Source of the DNA: Ruminococcaceae bacterium UBA1448 | GTDB lineage: Bacteria; Bacillota; Clostridia; Oscillospirales; Ruminococcaceae | DNA length: 7,844 bases | Assembly: GCA_002329405.1 (NCBI GenBank) | Contig: DCTE01000210.1 | Location: 257-8,100, forward strand | Direction: 5' to 3' | Part shown: piece by piece, positions 1-5,443 of the stretch | How positions within the stretch are numbered: position 1 is the stretch's first letter | How the letters are laid out: each line of letters opens with the position of its first letter | The notes under the pieces: model-generated | Database searches by the model: none | What the model was told of the DNA's origin: nothing | What the model saw: the letters and a program-made list of their open reading frames with translations, nothing else | Position numbers and translations under genes: made by a program

Positions 1-945
1 GCAGAAAGCACCGTTCCGCGCAAAGGAATCCGCTCCCGCATAGTGAGGGATGCCGGCTTCCGCGAATTTTTCATAGATAGCCAGCTCTGCCGTCATGACC
101 GTATTGTCGGTAGGGGTAAATACTGCATCCACACCCTCCGCGATCAGGGCATCCGCGGCGGTAGAAATTTCATCCTGCGTCGTCCCTGTTTTCTCTACGG
201 TCTCGATCCCTTTTTCCTCCAGAATCTTTTTCGCGTCGGCAACCGGCTGCGCAGAGGAATCCTCGCTCTTGGAGTACAGGAGGCCGACCTTTTTCGTATC
301 CGGATTCTGCGCGAGAATCAGGTTCATAATGGCTTCCGTATCCAGCGCGTCCGAAGTCCCGGTGATATTTGCTCCCGGCGCATCCAGGCTGTCAACCAGC
401 TTCGCGCCGACAGGATCGGATACCGCGGAAAATACAATCGGAATATCCTTTCCTTCTGCCGCTGCCTGCATAATCTGGGCGGTAGGTGTCGCTACCGCCA
501 CAATCAGGTCCACATCGTCACTGATCAGCTCGGAAGCAATCTGGTTCAGGGTTGTTCCGTCTCCCTGTCCGTTAAATTCATAATCCTTATAATCGAAAGT
601 AACTCCCAGCTCCTGTCCCTTTGCGTCCAGTTCCTGCTCCAGATTTTCCACGATCTGATTCAGGGAAGCATGGTCCACATACTGCACGACGCCAACCTTA
701 AACTCCGTTCCTGCCGCCGCCTTGCTTCCGGAAGATGTCTGAACCTCCGCCGAGGATGCGGCTGTGCTTTCTTCTGCAGAAGAAGATGCTGAGGATGCCG
801 CCTCCGATGTCTGAGCCGTTCCGGCAGAGGACGCCTCCGATGCCGGGGACGCCGCGGAAGAGCTGCTCCCGCAGGCCGCCATGGAAAACAGCATGACAGA
901 GGATGCTGCCAGCGCTGTTGCTTTCGCCAGAATATTCTTTTTCAT
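1..945 (-). CDS. ABC transporter substrate-binding lipoprotein, ABC_sub_bind (TrpX-like) family, 3' end cut by window edge
   Basis: Translating the minus strand from ATG at 945 gives 315 codons with no stop before base 1, so the C-terminus lies outside. It is predicted to be a membrane-anchored receptor that delivers a small ligand to an ABC permease. The signal peptide MKKNILAK...LFSMAAC has a lipobox-type cysteine at residue 25. A Ser/Ala-rich tether follows to about residue 78, then the binding domain. Diagnostic family stretches are VAVATPTAQIMQAA (150-163), IPIVFSAVSDPVGAKLV (168-184), PGANITGTSD (190-199), GLLYSKSEDS (221-230) and YAGADSFARNGA (302-313). Proteins of this family (PF04392/COG2984) include TrpX/TrtX-type receptors tied to tryptophan or tyrosine uptake, and lie in operons with a permease and an ATPase, expected here beyond the left edge. 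GGGAGGAAG at 954-962 fixes the start. About 30-60 residues are probably missing. The ligand is inferred from family and from the DAHP synthase neighbour, not seen. Confidence 0.9.
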   Translation of the reverse strand, partial: MKKNILAKATALAASSVMLFSMAACGSSSSAASPASEASSAGTAQTSEAASSASSSAEESTAASSAEVQTSSGSKAAAGTEFKVGVVQYVDHASLNQIVENLEQELDAKGQELGVTFDYKDYEFNGQGDGTTLNQIASELISDDVDLIVAVATPTAQIMQAAAEGKDIPIVFSAVSDPVGAKLVDSLDAPGANITGTSDALDTEAIMNLILAQNPDTKKVGLLYSKSEDSSAQPVADAKKILEEKGIETVEKTGTTQDEISTAADALIAEGVDAVFTPTDNTVMTAELAIYEKFAEAGIPHYAGADSFARNGAFC

Positions 946-997
946 TTTGTAACTTCCTCCCTTTAGTTCGATAAAGCAATAAAGTGCTTTCCGGGGC

Positions 998-1026
998 ATT
1001 ATAGCAGATATCCGTATCTCAGACAA
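998..1026 (-). promoter_or_regulatory. Extended -10 promoter for the TrpX-like gene
   Basis: On the minus strand TTGTCT (1021-1026) is followed after 17 bp by TATAAT (998-1003), with the extended -10 dinucleotide TG at 1005-1006. The -35 element overlaps the last codons of the DAHP synthase gene. The expected start near 992 gives a leader of about 46 nt. That leader holds a 6-bp inverted repeat, AAAGCA / TGCTTT (973-978 and 985-990), but no U-tract, so it does not look like a terminator. The -35 matches the consensus at only four of six bases; the extended -10 compensates. Confidence 0.6.
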
Positions 1027-2047
1027 GGTCTGCGATTTCAAGAATCAGCTTTTCAGATTTTTCCCATCCAAGGCAGGGATCGGTAATAGACTTTCCAAAC
1101 ACGCCATCCCCGATCTTCTGCGCCCCGTCTTCCAGGTAGCTTTCTATCATCAATCCTTTTACCAGGGAACGGAGATCTTTGGAAACATGACAGCTGTGAA
1201 GAACATCCTCCGCAATCCGTATCTGCTCCAGGTACTGTTTGCCGGAATTGGAATGGTTGGCGTCGACGATCAGTGCCATATTCTTCAGATTCTTGGCAGC
1301 ATAGATTTCGTACAGCCGGGACAGGTCCTCGTAATGATAGTTGGGCTGGGTACGGCCGTAGGCATCCACCGCACCGCGCAGGATTGCATGGGCAAGCGGG
1401 TTGCCGGAGGTGTGCACCTCAGCATTGCGGTAGAGGAAAGTATGGCTGTGCTGAGCAGCCGTAATTGAGTTGAGCATGACAGTCAGGTCACCGGAAGTCG
1501 GGTTTTTCATACCGATCGGCTGATCAACACCGGAAGCGACCAGACGGTGCTGCTGGTTCTCGACCGACCGTGCGCCGACCGCAACATAGCCCAGTACATC
1601 CGACAAAAACGCATAGTTTTCCGGGTAAAGCATCTCATCCGCGCAGGTCATCCCGGTGTCTTCAAAAGCCTGGGTGTGCAGATGACGGATTGCCAGCAGG
1701 CCGGAAAGCATATCCGAATCCTTGGTGGGGTCCGGCTGATGGAGCATTCCCTTGTAGCCGTCGCCAGTTGTACGCGGTTTATTGGTATAGATACGGGGGA
1801 TGATCAGGATTTTATCCGCGACCTGTTCCTGCAGTTTTGCCAGCCGGTGGATATACTCGAGGACAGCGTCCTCCCGGTCGGCGGAACACGGCCCAATGAT
1901 CATCAGAAACTTATTGGACTCACCGGTAAAAACCTTTGCGATTTCATCATCGCGCTTCTGTTTTTTTTCAGTAAACTCTTTGGTCAGTCCATACTGGACC
2001 TTGATTGCTTCGGGGTCGGGCAGTACCCGTACCATTTCCATAGCCAT
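1019..2047 (-). CDS. aroF: 3-deoxy-7-phosphoheptulonate (DAHP) synthase, type I (AroF/G/H family)
   Basis: This cytosolic enzyme condenses phosphoenolpyruvate with erythrose 4-phosphate to DAHP, the committed step of the shikimate pathway to Phe, Tyr, Trp and chorismate. The 342 residues are close to the usual length of about 350 for the AroAI-alpha class. Visible landmarks are IGPCSA (51-56, metal ligand Cys54), the PEP-site stretch KPRTTG (90-95), GAR (158-160), Lys181 in GMKNPTSGDL, DANHSNSGKQ (262-271, metal ligand His265), MIESYLEDG (300-308, Glu302) and GKSITDPCLGW (318-328, Asp323). All four metal ligands known for E. coli AroG are therefore present. ATG at 2047 is chosen because AGGAGT (2056-2061) lies 9 nt upstream; ATGs at residues 3 and 5 are poorer. 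Which paralogue name applies (aroF, aroG or aroH), and so which amino acid inhibits it, cannot be read from the sequence. The TrpX-like gene follows after 73 bp and may be co-transcribed. Confidence 0.96.
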   Translation of the reverse strand: MAMEMVRVLPDPEAIKVQYGLTKEFTEKKQKRDDEIAKVFTGESNKFLMIIGPCSADREDAVLEYIHRLAKLQEQVADKILIIPRIYTNKPRTTGDGYKGMLHQPDPTKDSDMLSGLLAIRHLHTQAFEDTGMTCADEMLYPENYAFLSDVLGYVAVGARSVENQQHRLVASGVDQPIGMKNPTSGDLTVMLNSITAAQHSHTFLYRNAEVHTSGNPLAHAILRGAVDAYGRTQPNYHYEDLSRLYEIYAAKNLKNMALIVDANHSNSGKQYLEQIRIAEDVLHSCHVSKDLRSLVKGLMIESYLEDGAQKIGDGVFGKSITDPCLGWEKSEKLILEIADLV

Positions 2048-2113
2048 TTTCCTACACTCCTATCCTGTCGGCGTCATGAACCGCCGGGTCCGGCCAAGCC
2101 AGACTTTTTCCTT

Positions 2114-2142
2114 ATTATACATTTTCATACACTGTTTGTCAA
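2114..2142 (-). promoter_or_regulatory. Proximal promoter for the DAHP synthase gene (perfect consensus)
   Basis: On the minus strand TTGACA (2137-2142) is followed after exactly 17 bp by TATAAT (2114-2119), a perfect sigma-70/sigma-A match. The expected start near 2107 leaves a leader of about 60 nt before the ATG at 2047. That leader contains a short CGGCG/CGCCG hairpin (2069-2086) with no U-tract. Confidence 0.82.
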
Positions 2143-2144
2143 TC

Positions 2145-2161
2145 GCGCAGAGATTTTGCGC
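2145..2161. repeat. Inverted repeat GCGCA-N7-TGCGC between the two aroF promoters
   Basis: A 5-bp inverted repeat (2145-2149 and 2157-2161) with a 7-bp centre lies just upstream, in the minus-strand sense, of the proximal -35 box and downstream of the distal promoter. It could be a half-site pair for a regulator or a small RNA hairpin. The arms are short enough for chance. Confidence 0.3.
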
Positions 2162-2191
2162 ACAGCATCAGCTGCCAGCGTCTGTTGTTAT

Positions 2192-2220
2192 AGTATAATA
2201 CTTTAAAGCAAAAAAGTCAA
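2192..2220 (-). promoter_or_regulatory. Distal promoter for the DAHP synthase gene
   Basis: On the minus strand TTGACT (2215-2220) is followed after 17 bp by TATACT (2192-2197), five of six matches in each box. The expected start near 2185 would give a leader of about 138 nt that runs through the proximal promoter. With the proximal promoter it forms a tandem pair 78 bp apart. Confidence 0.62.
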
Positions 2221-2254
2221 GACGCAATTCCCCATTATTTTTTCCCGCCGGCAG

Positions 2255-2284
2255 TTGGACAAAGGGAAAAAAATCTGCTATCAT
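2255..2284 (+). promoter_or_regulatory. Extended -10 promoter for the MBL-fold hydrolase gene
   Basis: TTGGAC/TGGACA (2255-2261) is followed by the extended -10 element TGCTATCAT (2276-2284) at a spacing of 17-18 bp. The expected start near 2290 leaves a 30-nt leader carrying AAAGGAG (2304-2310), 9 nt before the ATG. It diverges from the two aroF promoters, so 2048-2319 is a shared control region. Confidence 0.62.
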
Positions 2285-2319
2285 GAAAAAAACAACATCC
2301 CCGAAAGGAGTCTTCGCAA

Positions 2320-3159
2320 ATGAAACTGACCTACCTTGGAACCGGCGCGGCGGAGGGCTGGCCCGCCCTCTTCTGCAACTGCAAAAACTGCCGGGAGGCT
2401 TCCCGGCTTGGCGGGCGCAATATCCGCACCCGTTCCCAGACGCTGGTCAACCATGACCTGCTGCTCGATCTCCCGCCCGACACCTATTATCACAAGCTGA
2501 TGAGCGGGCTGGACTTTTCGGCGGTCAAGTACCTGTTTGTCACCCACTGGCACATGGACCACTTCTACCCGCAGGAACTGACCGTCCGCGGCAGCGTCTA
2601 CAGCCACCGGATGGCGTCGCGCGATCTGGACATCTACTGCGCCGCCGGGACAAAGGCACTGTTTGATCAGGTCAGCTGGGAGGCAAACAAAGAAACGTTA
2701 GAGACACTGCACTTCCATATCTTGACACCGTTTGAGCCGGTCACCGCCGGGGATTATACCGTCACCCCCCTTCCCGGCAACCACATGCACGAGCTGAAAA
2801 ACGGGCAGCCGTTCATCTATCTGATTGAACAGGCGGGCAGACGGGTGCTGTATGCCCACGACACCGGCATCTTTTACCCGGAAGTCTGGGATTTTCTCGG
2901 AAAGTGCGGGCATATCGGCCTTGTCAGCCTGGACGGGACCTGCGGTGCCAGCAAAGTCGGCCCCAAAGGCGGACATATGGGCTTGCCGGACGACCGGGAG
3001 GTCAGAGCGCGTCTGATCGAGATGGGTGCCTGCGACAGCACGACCCGGTTTGTCCTCAACCATTTCTCCCATAACGACGGACTGCTCTATGATCAGATGA
3101 TCCGCGAGGCGGGGCCGGACTTTACCGTCTCCTATGACGGAATGGAAATCGAGTGTTAA
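2320..3159 (+). CDS. Metallo-beta-lactamase-fold metal-dependent hydrolase, PhnP-like
   Basis: The 279 residues form a complete MBL-fold enzyme, cytosolic because no signal peptide is present. The N-terminal strand MKLTYLGTGAAEGWP is followed by Cys19, Cys21 and Cys24 (CNCKNC), resembling the zinc-binding CxCxxC knuckle of PhnP-type (COG1235) proteins. The dinuclear metal site motif is THWHMDH (75-81; His76, His78, Asp80, His81). Other likely ligands are His155 in GNHMH, Asp181 in AHDTG, and His248 or His251 in NHFSHN; GGHMG (217-221) is a further conserved-looking loop. PhnP itself hydrolyses phosphoribosyl 1,2-cyclic phosphate, but no phosphonate genes are visible, so the substrate is unknown; a cyclic phosphodiester or nucleotide-like phosphoester is only a family-based guess. 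It is monocistronic, with its own extended -10 promoter and a strong terminator. AAAGGAG at 2304-2310 fixes the start. Confidence 0.9.
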   Translation: MKLTYLGTGAAEGWPALFCNCKNCREASRLGGRNIRTRSQTLVNHDLLLDLPPDTYYHKLMSGLDFSAVKYLFVTHWHMDHFYPQELTVRGSVYSHRMASRDLDIYCAAGTKALFDQVSWEANKETLETLHFHILTPFEPVTAGDYTVTPLPGNHMHELKNGQPFIYLIEQAGRRVLYAHDTGIFYPEVWDFLGKCGHIGLVSLDGTCGASKVGPKGGHMGLPDDREVRARLIEMGACDSTTRFVLNHFSHNDGLLYDQMIREAGPDFTVSYDGMEIEC

Positions 3160-3207
3160 TCAGCCAGTTTATCCAGCTAAACGTTTTGTAAACAGGTATT
3201 TACCAGC

Positions 3208-3263
3208 AGCCGTACCGGTGTTATTCTCGTCTGGGGATAACACCGGTACGGCTTTGTATTTTT
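3208..3263 (+). terminator. Rho-independent terminator of the MBL hydrolase gene
   Basis: A perfect 17-bp stem (3208-3224 with 3237-3253, core CCGTACCGGTGTTAT) encloses a 12-nt loop and is followed by a T-rich tail, TTTGTATTTTT. The opposite strand has no comparable U-tract, so it acts on the plus strand. It starts 48 bp after the stop codon. Confidence 0.9.
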
Positions 3264-3290
3264 CTGCGCAGAAATTTGTATTTTTCTGCG
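3253..3290 (+). repeat. 16-bp direct repeat with a 22-bp period
   Basis: TTTGTATTTTTCTGCG occurs exactly at 3253-3268 and again at 3275-3290. The first copy overlaps the T-tail of the preceding terminator. The pair lies 38-75 bp upstream of the -35 box of the following gene. A two-turn period suits a regulator binding one DNA face, but a simple tandem duplication is equally possible. Confidence 0.65.
3261..3274. promoter_or_regulatory. Perfect 14-bp palindrome, candidate regulator site
   Basis: TTTCTGCGCAGAAA is its own reverse complement and spans the junction between the two copies of the direct repeat. It lies 53 bp upstream of the -35 box of the solute-binding protein promoter. That suits an activator or distal operator. 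No regulator gene is present in the window to pair with it. Confidence 0.4.
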
Positions 3291-3327
3291 AATCTGCACA
3301 ACCTGCGATGAATTGAGCTTCAAATTA

Positions 3328-3356
3328 TTGACAGCTTCGATACGTAAAGCTATAAT
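3328..3356 (+). promoter_or_regulatory. Consensus promoter for the solute-binding protein gene
   Basis: TTGACA (3328-3333) and TATAAT (3351-3356) are separated by exactly 17 bp, a perfect sigma-A promoter, with expected start near 3363 and a leader of about 60 nt. The spacer contains an inverted repeat, AGCTT / AAGCT (3333-3337 and 3347-3351). A TTGA-N3-TCAA element (3313-3323) lies just upstream. Such strength fits an abundantly made binding protein, unless repressed. Confidence 0.85.
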
Positions 3357-3368
3357 ATAAACATGAAG

Positions 3369-3380
3369 CAAAATATTTTG
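3369..3380. promoter_or_regulatory. 12-bp palindrome at the transcription start, operator candidate
   Basis: CAAAATATTTTG is a perfect palindrome a few bases downstream of the predicted transcription start, a classic position for a repressor to block a strong promoter. AT-rich palindromes arise easily by chance, and it does not match the catabolite-control (cre) consensus. Confidence 0.3.
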
Positions 3381-3421
3381 GTGAATTTTTTGAACAATTG
3401 ATACAGAAAGGATGTACCCAT

Positions 3422-5026
3422 ATGAAAAAACGCATTGCCATTGCCCTTGCAGCAGCCCTTCTGACCGTATCCAGTCTTTCTGCATGCGGCAGCACGGACA
3501 GCAGCTCCTCCAACAATTCACAGAGCGGCAGCAGCACCACTTCCAGCAGCGATTCCGAAGCCTCTTCCGGCGACTCTTCCGCCGACCCGGCCGCTGAAGC
3601 CATTGCAGCCCGCACCGAACCGCAGACCATTGTCGTCAACTGGCCGACCTACAGCGGCTCGCTGGACGGCATTGACCGTATCGTCGAAAAGATGAACGAA
3701 CTGACCATTCCCGCACTGAACCTGCAGGTCGAAATGCAGATCACCGACTTTGCCAACCGCACCCAGTCGGTTACCCTGTCCATCTCGGGCGGCGAGCAGA
3801 TCGACATTATCTCTTCGATCAGCGTCGGTTATACCAACGGGATTGCAAAAGATTACTGGGAAGACCTCGAACAGGAAGTTGACGGCTACAACCTGCTGGA
3901 GACCTATGGTTCCGGCATCATTGAGACGATGGGATGGGATATTCTGGATGCCTGCCGCAGCGCAGACGGCATTCTCTACGGTGTTTCCCAGCAGAAGGAA
4001 AACGCGCAGGGCCGTTTTGCACTGGCAATCGGCACCCAGTACCTGGAAGCAGCAGCCGACTATATGGATCTGGTTCCCGATCTGGAGAGCGATGTCTGGC
4101 GCGTAAACGGCCTGGAAGACCTGATCACCATTCTGAAAGCGGCGCACGATGCCAACCCCGACATGGACACCTTCTCTCCCGGCGGCTTGCAGGCAGGCTG
4201 GACAGATGTTGACGCACTGGGCGGCGACTATTTCGGCGTACTGGCTGACTACGGCAAGGGCGATGTCGTCGACTGGTTCTCAGACGACTCCTATCTTGAG
4301 ATGGTCAATGGCATGACCGAGCTGTACAAATACGGCTGCATCAATCCTTCCGACCTGACCGACACCACCGCCGCCAACGCCCGTGTCAAAGCCGGCTCGC
4401 TGATGTCCTACATCACCAACTACAAACCCGGTTCGGATATCCAGGAATCCACCCTCTGCGGACAGGACATGACCATTGTTGTAGGCGGTCCCGACTTTAC
4501 CGCATCCAACTCGATTGCTTCGATGCCCTGGTGCATCTGCTCCAACACCGAAGACATTGTCGCAGCGATGCAGTATTTGAACTTCATGTACACCTCTTCC
4601 GAATGGAACGAGCTGTTCAAGTGGGGCGAAAAGGATGTCGACTTTGAGGAGATCGACGGCACCGCCAAGTTCAAGGAAGACGCTGAATACAACCATGCCC
4701 TCCAGTGGCTGGCTCCCGGCCAGTTCCTCGCAATGCCGGAATATGGCAACCCGACCAACCTGTGGGATGTTTATGAGGAATTCAACGCCAACGCGACAGT
4801 TTCCGAAGCATCCGGCTTCCAGTTTGACAACTCGACGGTTGCTACCCAGTACACTGCCCTGTCCAACGCCTACACCGAGTACCAGAAGTCAATCGAATAC
4901 GGCATGTCTGACCCTGAAACTGCCATCCCTGAGATGATTGACAAACTGAATGCTGCCGGCTATCAGGATTACATGGCTGAAAAGCAGGCGCAGCTGGACA
5001 ACTGGCGTGCCAACAACGGCAAATAA
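3422..5026 (+). CDS. Extracellular solute-binding lipoprotein, sugar/oligosaccharide type (LplA-like, DUF3502-like C-terminus)
   Basis: This is predicted to be a lipid-anchored receptor on the outer face of the membrane that hands a carbohydrate-type ligand to an ABC importer. The 534 residues start with a lipoprotein signal (MKKRIAIALAAALLTV, lipobox LSAC, Cys22). A Ser-rich tether of about 45 residues follows. The mature domain opens with TIVVNWPTYSG and contains the SBP core stretch ISGGEQIDII. The C-terminal part (WKWGEKD-like element FKWGEKDVDFE, a NPTNLW segment, then IPEMIDKLNAAGYQDYMAEKQ) resembles DUF3502, common on large Firmicute sugar-binding proteins. ATG 3422 is preferred over an in-frame TTG at 3398, because AAGGA (3408-3412) lies 9 nt upstream of it and the longer form would put charged residues before the signal peptide. 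No permease or ATPase gene follows; a terminator does. The ligand is not determinable. Confidence 0.9.
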   Translation: MKKRIAIALAAALLTVSSLSACGSTDSSSSNNSQSGSSTTSSSDSEASSGDSSADPAAEAIAARTEPQTIVVNWPTYSGSLDGIDRIVEKMNELTIPALNLQVEMQITDFANRTQSVTLSISGGEQIDIISSISVGYTNGIAKDYWEDLEQEVDGYNLLETYGSGIIETMGWDILDACRSADGILYGVSQQKENAQGRFALAIGTQYLEAAADYMDLVPDLESDVWRVNGLEDLITILKAAHDANPDMDTFSPGGLQAGWTDVDALGGDYFGVLADYGKGDVVDWFSDDSYLEMVNGMTELYKYGCINPSDLTDTTAANARVKAGSLMSYITNYKPGSDIQESTLCGQDMTIVVGGPDFTASNSIASMPWCICSNTEDIVAAMQYLNFMYTSSEWNELFKWGEKDVDFEEIDGTAKFKEDAEYNHALQWLAPGQFLAMPEYGNPTNLWDVYEEFNANATVSEASGFQFDNSTVATQYTALSNAYTEYQKSIEYGMSDPETAIPEMIDKLNAAGYQDYMAEKQAQLDNWRANNGK

Positions 5027-5093
5027 TTGTTGCCTGATCACAGCTGGAGAGGCAAGAAAGAGCTTTCCCTTGGTTTCCTTCCATGAATGAATA

Positions 5094-5150
5094 AAAACCT
5101 CCCTGGACGCTGCATGCGGTTATCAAACCGCTGTGCTCCAGGGAGGTTTT
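5094..5150. terminator. Bidirectional terminator between convergent transcription units
   Basis: A perfect 14-bp stem, AAAACCTCCCTGGA (5094-5107) with its complement at 5137-5150, encloses an inner hairpin (GCGGTT 5116-5121 with AACCGC 5126-5131). The plus strand ends in TTTTCATAT and the minus strand in TTTTTATT, so it can stop both the binding-protein transcript and any read-through from the Opp side. It lies 67 bp after the binding-protein stop codon. Confidence 0.85.
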
Positions 5151-5161
5151 CATATGCAGCC

Positions 5162-5202
5162 AAAAACCCCGTCCTGCGCCGCAACAGCAGCACAAGACGG
5201 GG
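5162..5202 (-). terminator. Rho-independent terminator of the Opp operon
   Basis: In the minus-strand transcript the arms at 5187-5202 and 5167-5182 form a continuous 16-bp stem with a UGUU loop, using G-U wobbles, followed by UUUUU (5162-5166). On the plus strand the wobble pairs become A-C mismatches, leaving 7 outer Watson-Crick pairs uninterrupted and no U-tract, so the element is directional. It begins 13 bp after the stop of the small membrane protein gene. Confidence 0.88.
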
Positions 5203-5215
5203 CAAAAAAGGTCAT

Positions 5216-5440
5216 TCAAATATGGTAAAGCAGCATTCCGCCGAATACCATGACTGCCAGTACAACAATTGCAACAGGTACCAGAATCAGAAGCGCTGAA
5301 AGGATCATCGCGGTCAGGTCGCCCTTTTCCATATGATCCAGCAGAGCAGAGTCTTCGTCACGCTCTTCAATCGCTTCCCTCTCCTCGCGCGTCTCTTTAC
5401 CAAATTTCATTGCGCGTTCGACGCGCTTGGGAAACAGCAT
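5216..5440 (-). CDS. Small single-span membrane protein, last gene of the Opp operon
   Basis: I do not recognise a family. The 74 residues have a highly charged N-terminal half (KETREEREAIEERDED, 15-30) and one hydrophobic segment at about 43-72 (AMILSALLILVPVAIVVLAV plus a MVFGGMLLY end), with a four-residue tail after Leu70. The likely topology is charged N-terminus in the cytosol with a C-terminal membrane anchor. The gene begins 3 bp after the OppF stop codon, and a strong AAAGGAG (5454-5460) inside the OppF coding end serves it at 13 nt spacing, so translational coupling is likely. An alternative ATG at residue 11 lacks a ribosome binding site. The operon terminator follows 13 bp after the stop, which supports this being a real gene. 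A role as accessory subunit or regulator of the peptide transporter is inference from position only. Confidence 0.75.
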   Translation of the reverse strand: MLFPKRVERAMKFGKETREEREAIEERDEDSALLDHMEKGDLTAMILSALLILVPVAIVVLAVMVFGGMLLYHI

Positions 5441-5443
5441 GGT

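Noticed and set aside
43..792. Long plus-strand open frame (249 codons) opposite the TrpX-like gene
   Set aside because: It is antisense to a protein with clear family motifs and a lipoprotein signal, has no ribosome binding site, and its translation is Arg/Cys-rich low-plausibility sequence. It is a shadow of the minus-strand gene.
973..990. AAAGCA/TGCTTT hairpin as a terminator of aroF
   Set aside because: The 6-bp stem is A/T-rich and is followed on the minus strand by ATCGAAC, not a U-tract.
2194..2199. TATAAT on the plus strand as a promoter for the MBL hydrolase gene
   Set aside because: No acceptable -35 box lies 16-18 bp upstream on that strand (GCTGCC at 17 bp). The same bases are better explained by the minus-strand distal promoter.
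3363..3401. 12-codon frame (MKQNILVNFLNN) in the leader of the solute-binding protein
   Set aside because: It begins at the predicted transcription start with no ribosome binding site and has no distinctive codon pattern; chance is sufficient.
3398..3421. N-terminal extension of the solute-binding protein from a TTG codon
   Set aside because: It would place MIQKGCTH before a normal signal peptide. The ribosome binding site AAGGA lies inside the extension at the right distance for the ATG at 3422.
3518..4147. 209-codon minus-strand frame opposite the solute-binding protein
   Set aside because: It is antisense to a gene with a consensus promoter, signal peptide and terminator. Its Gly/Ala/Val-rich translation is typical of an antisense shadow.
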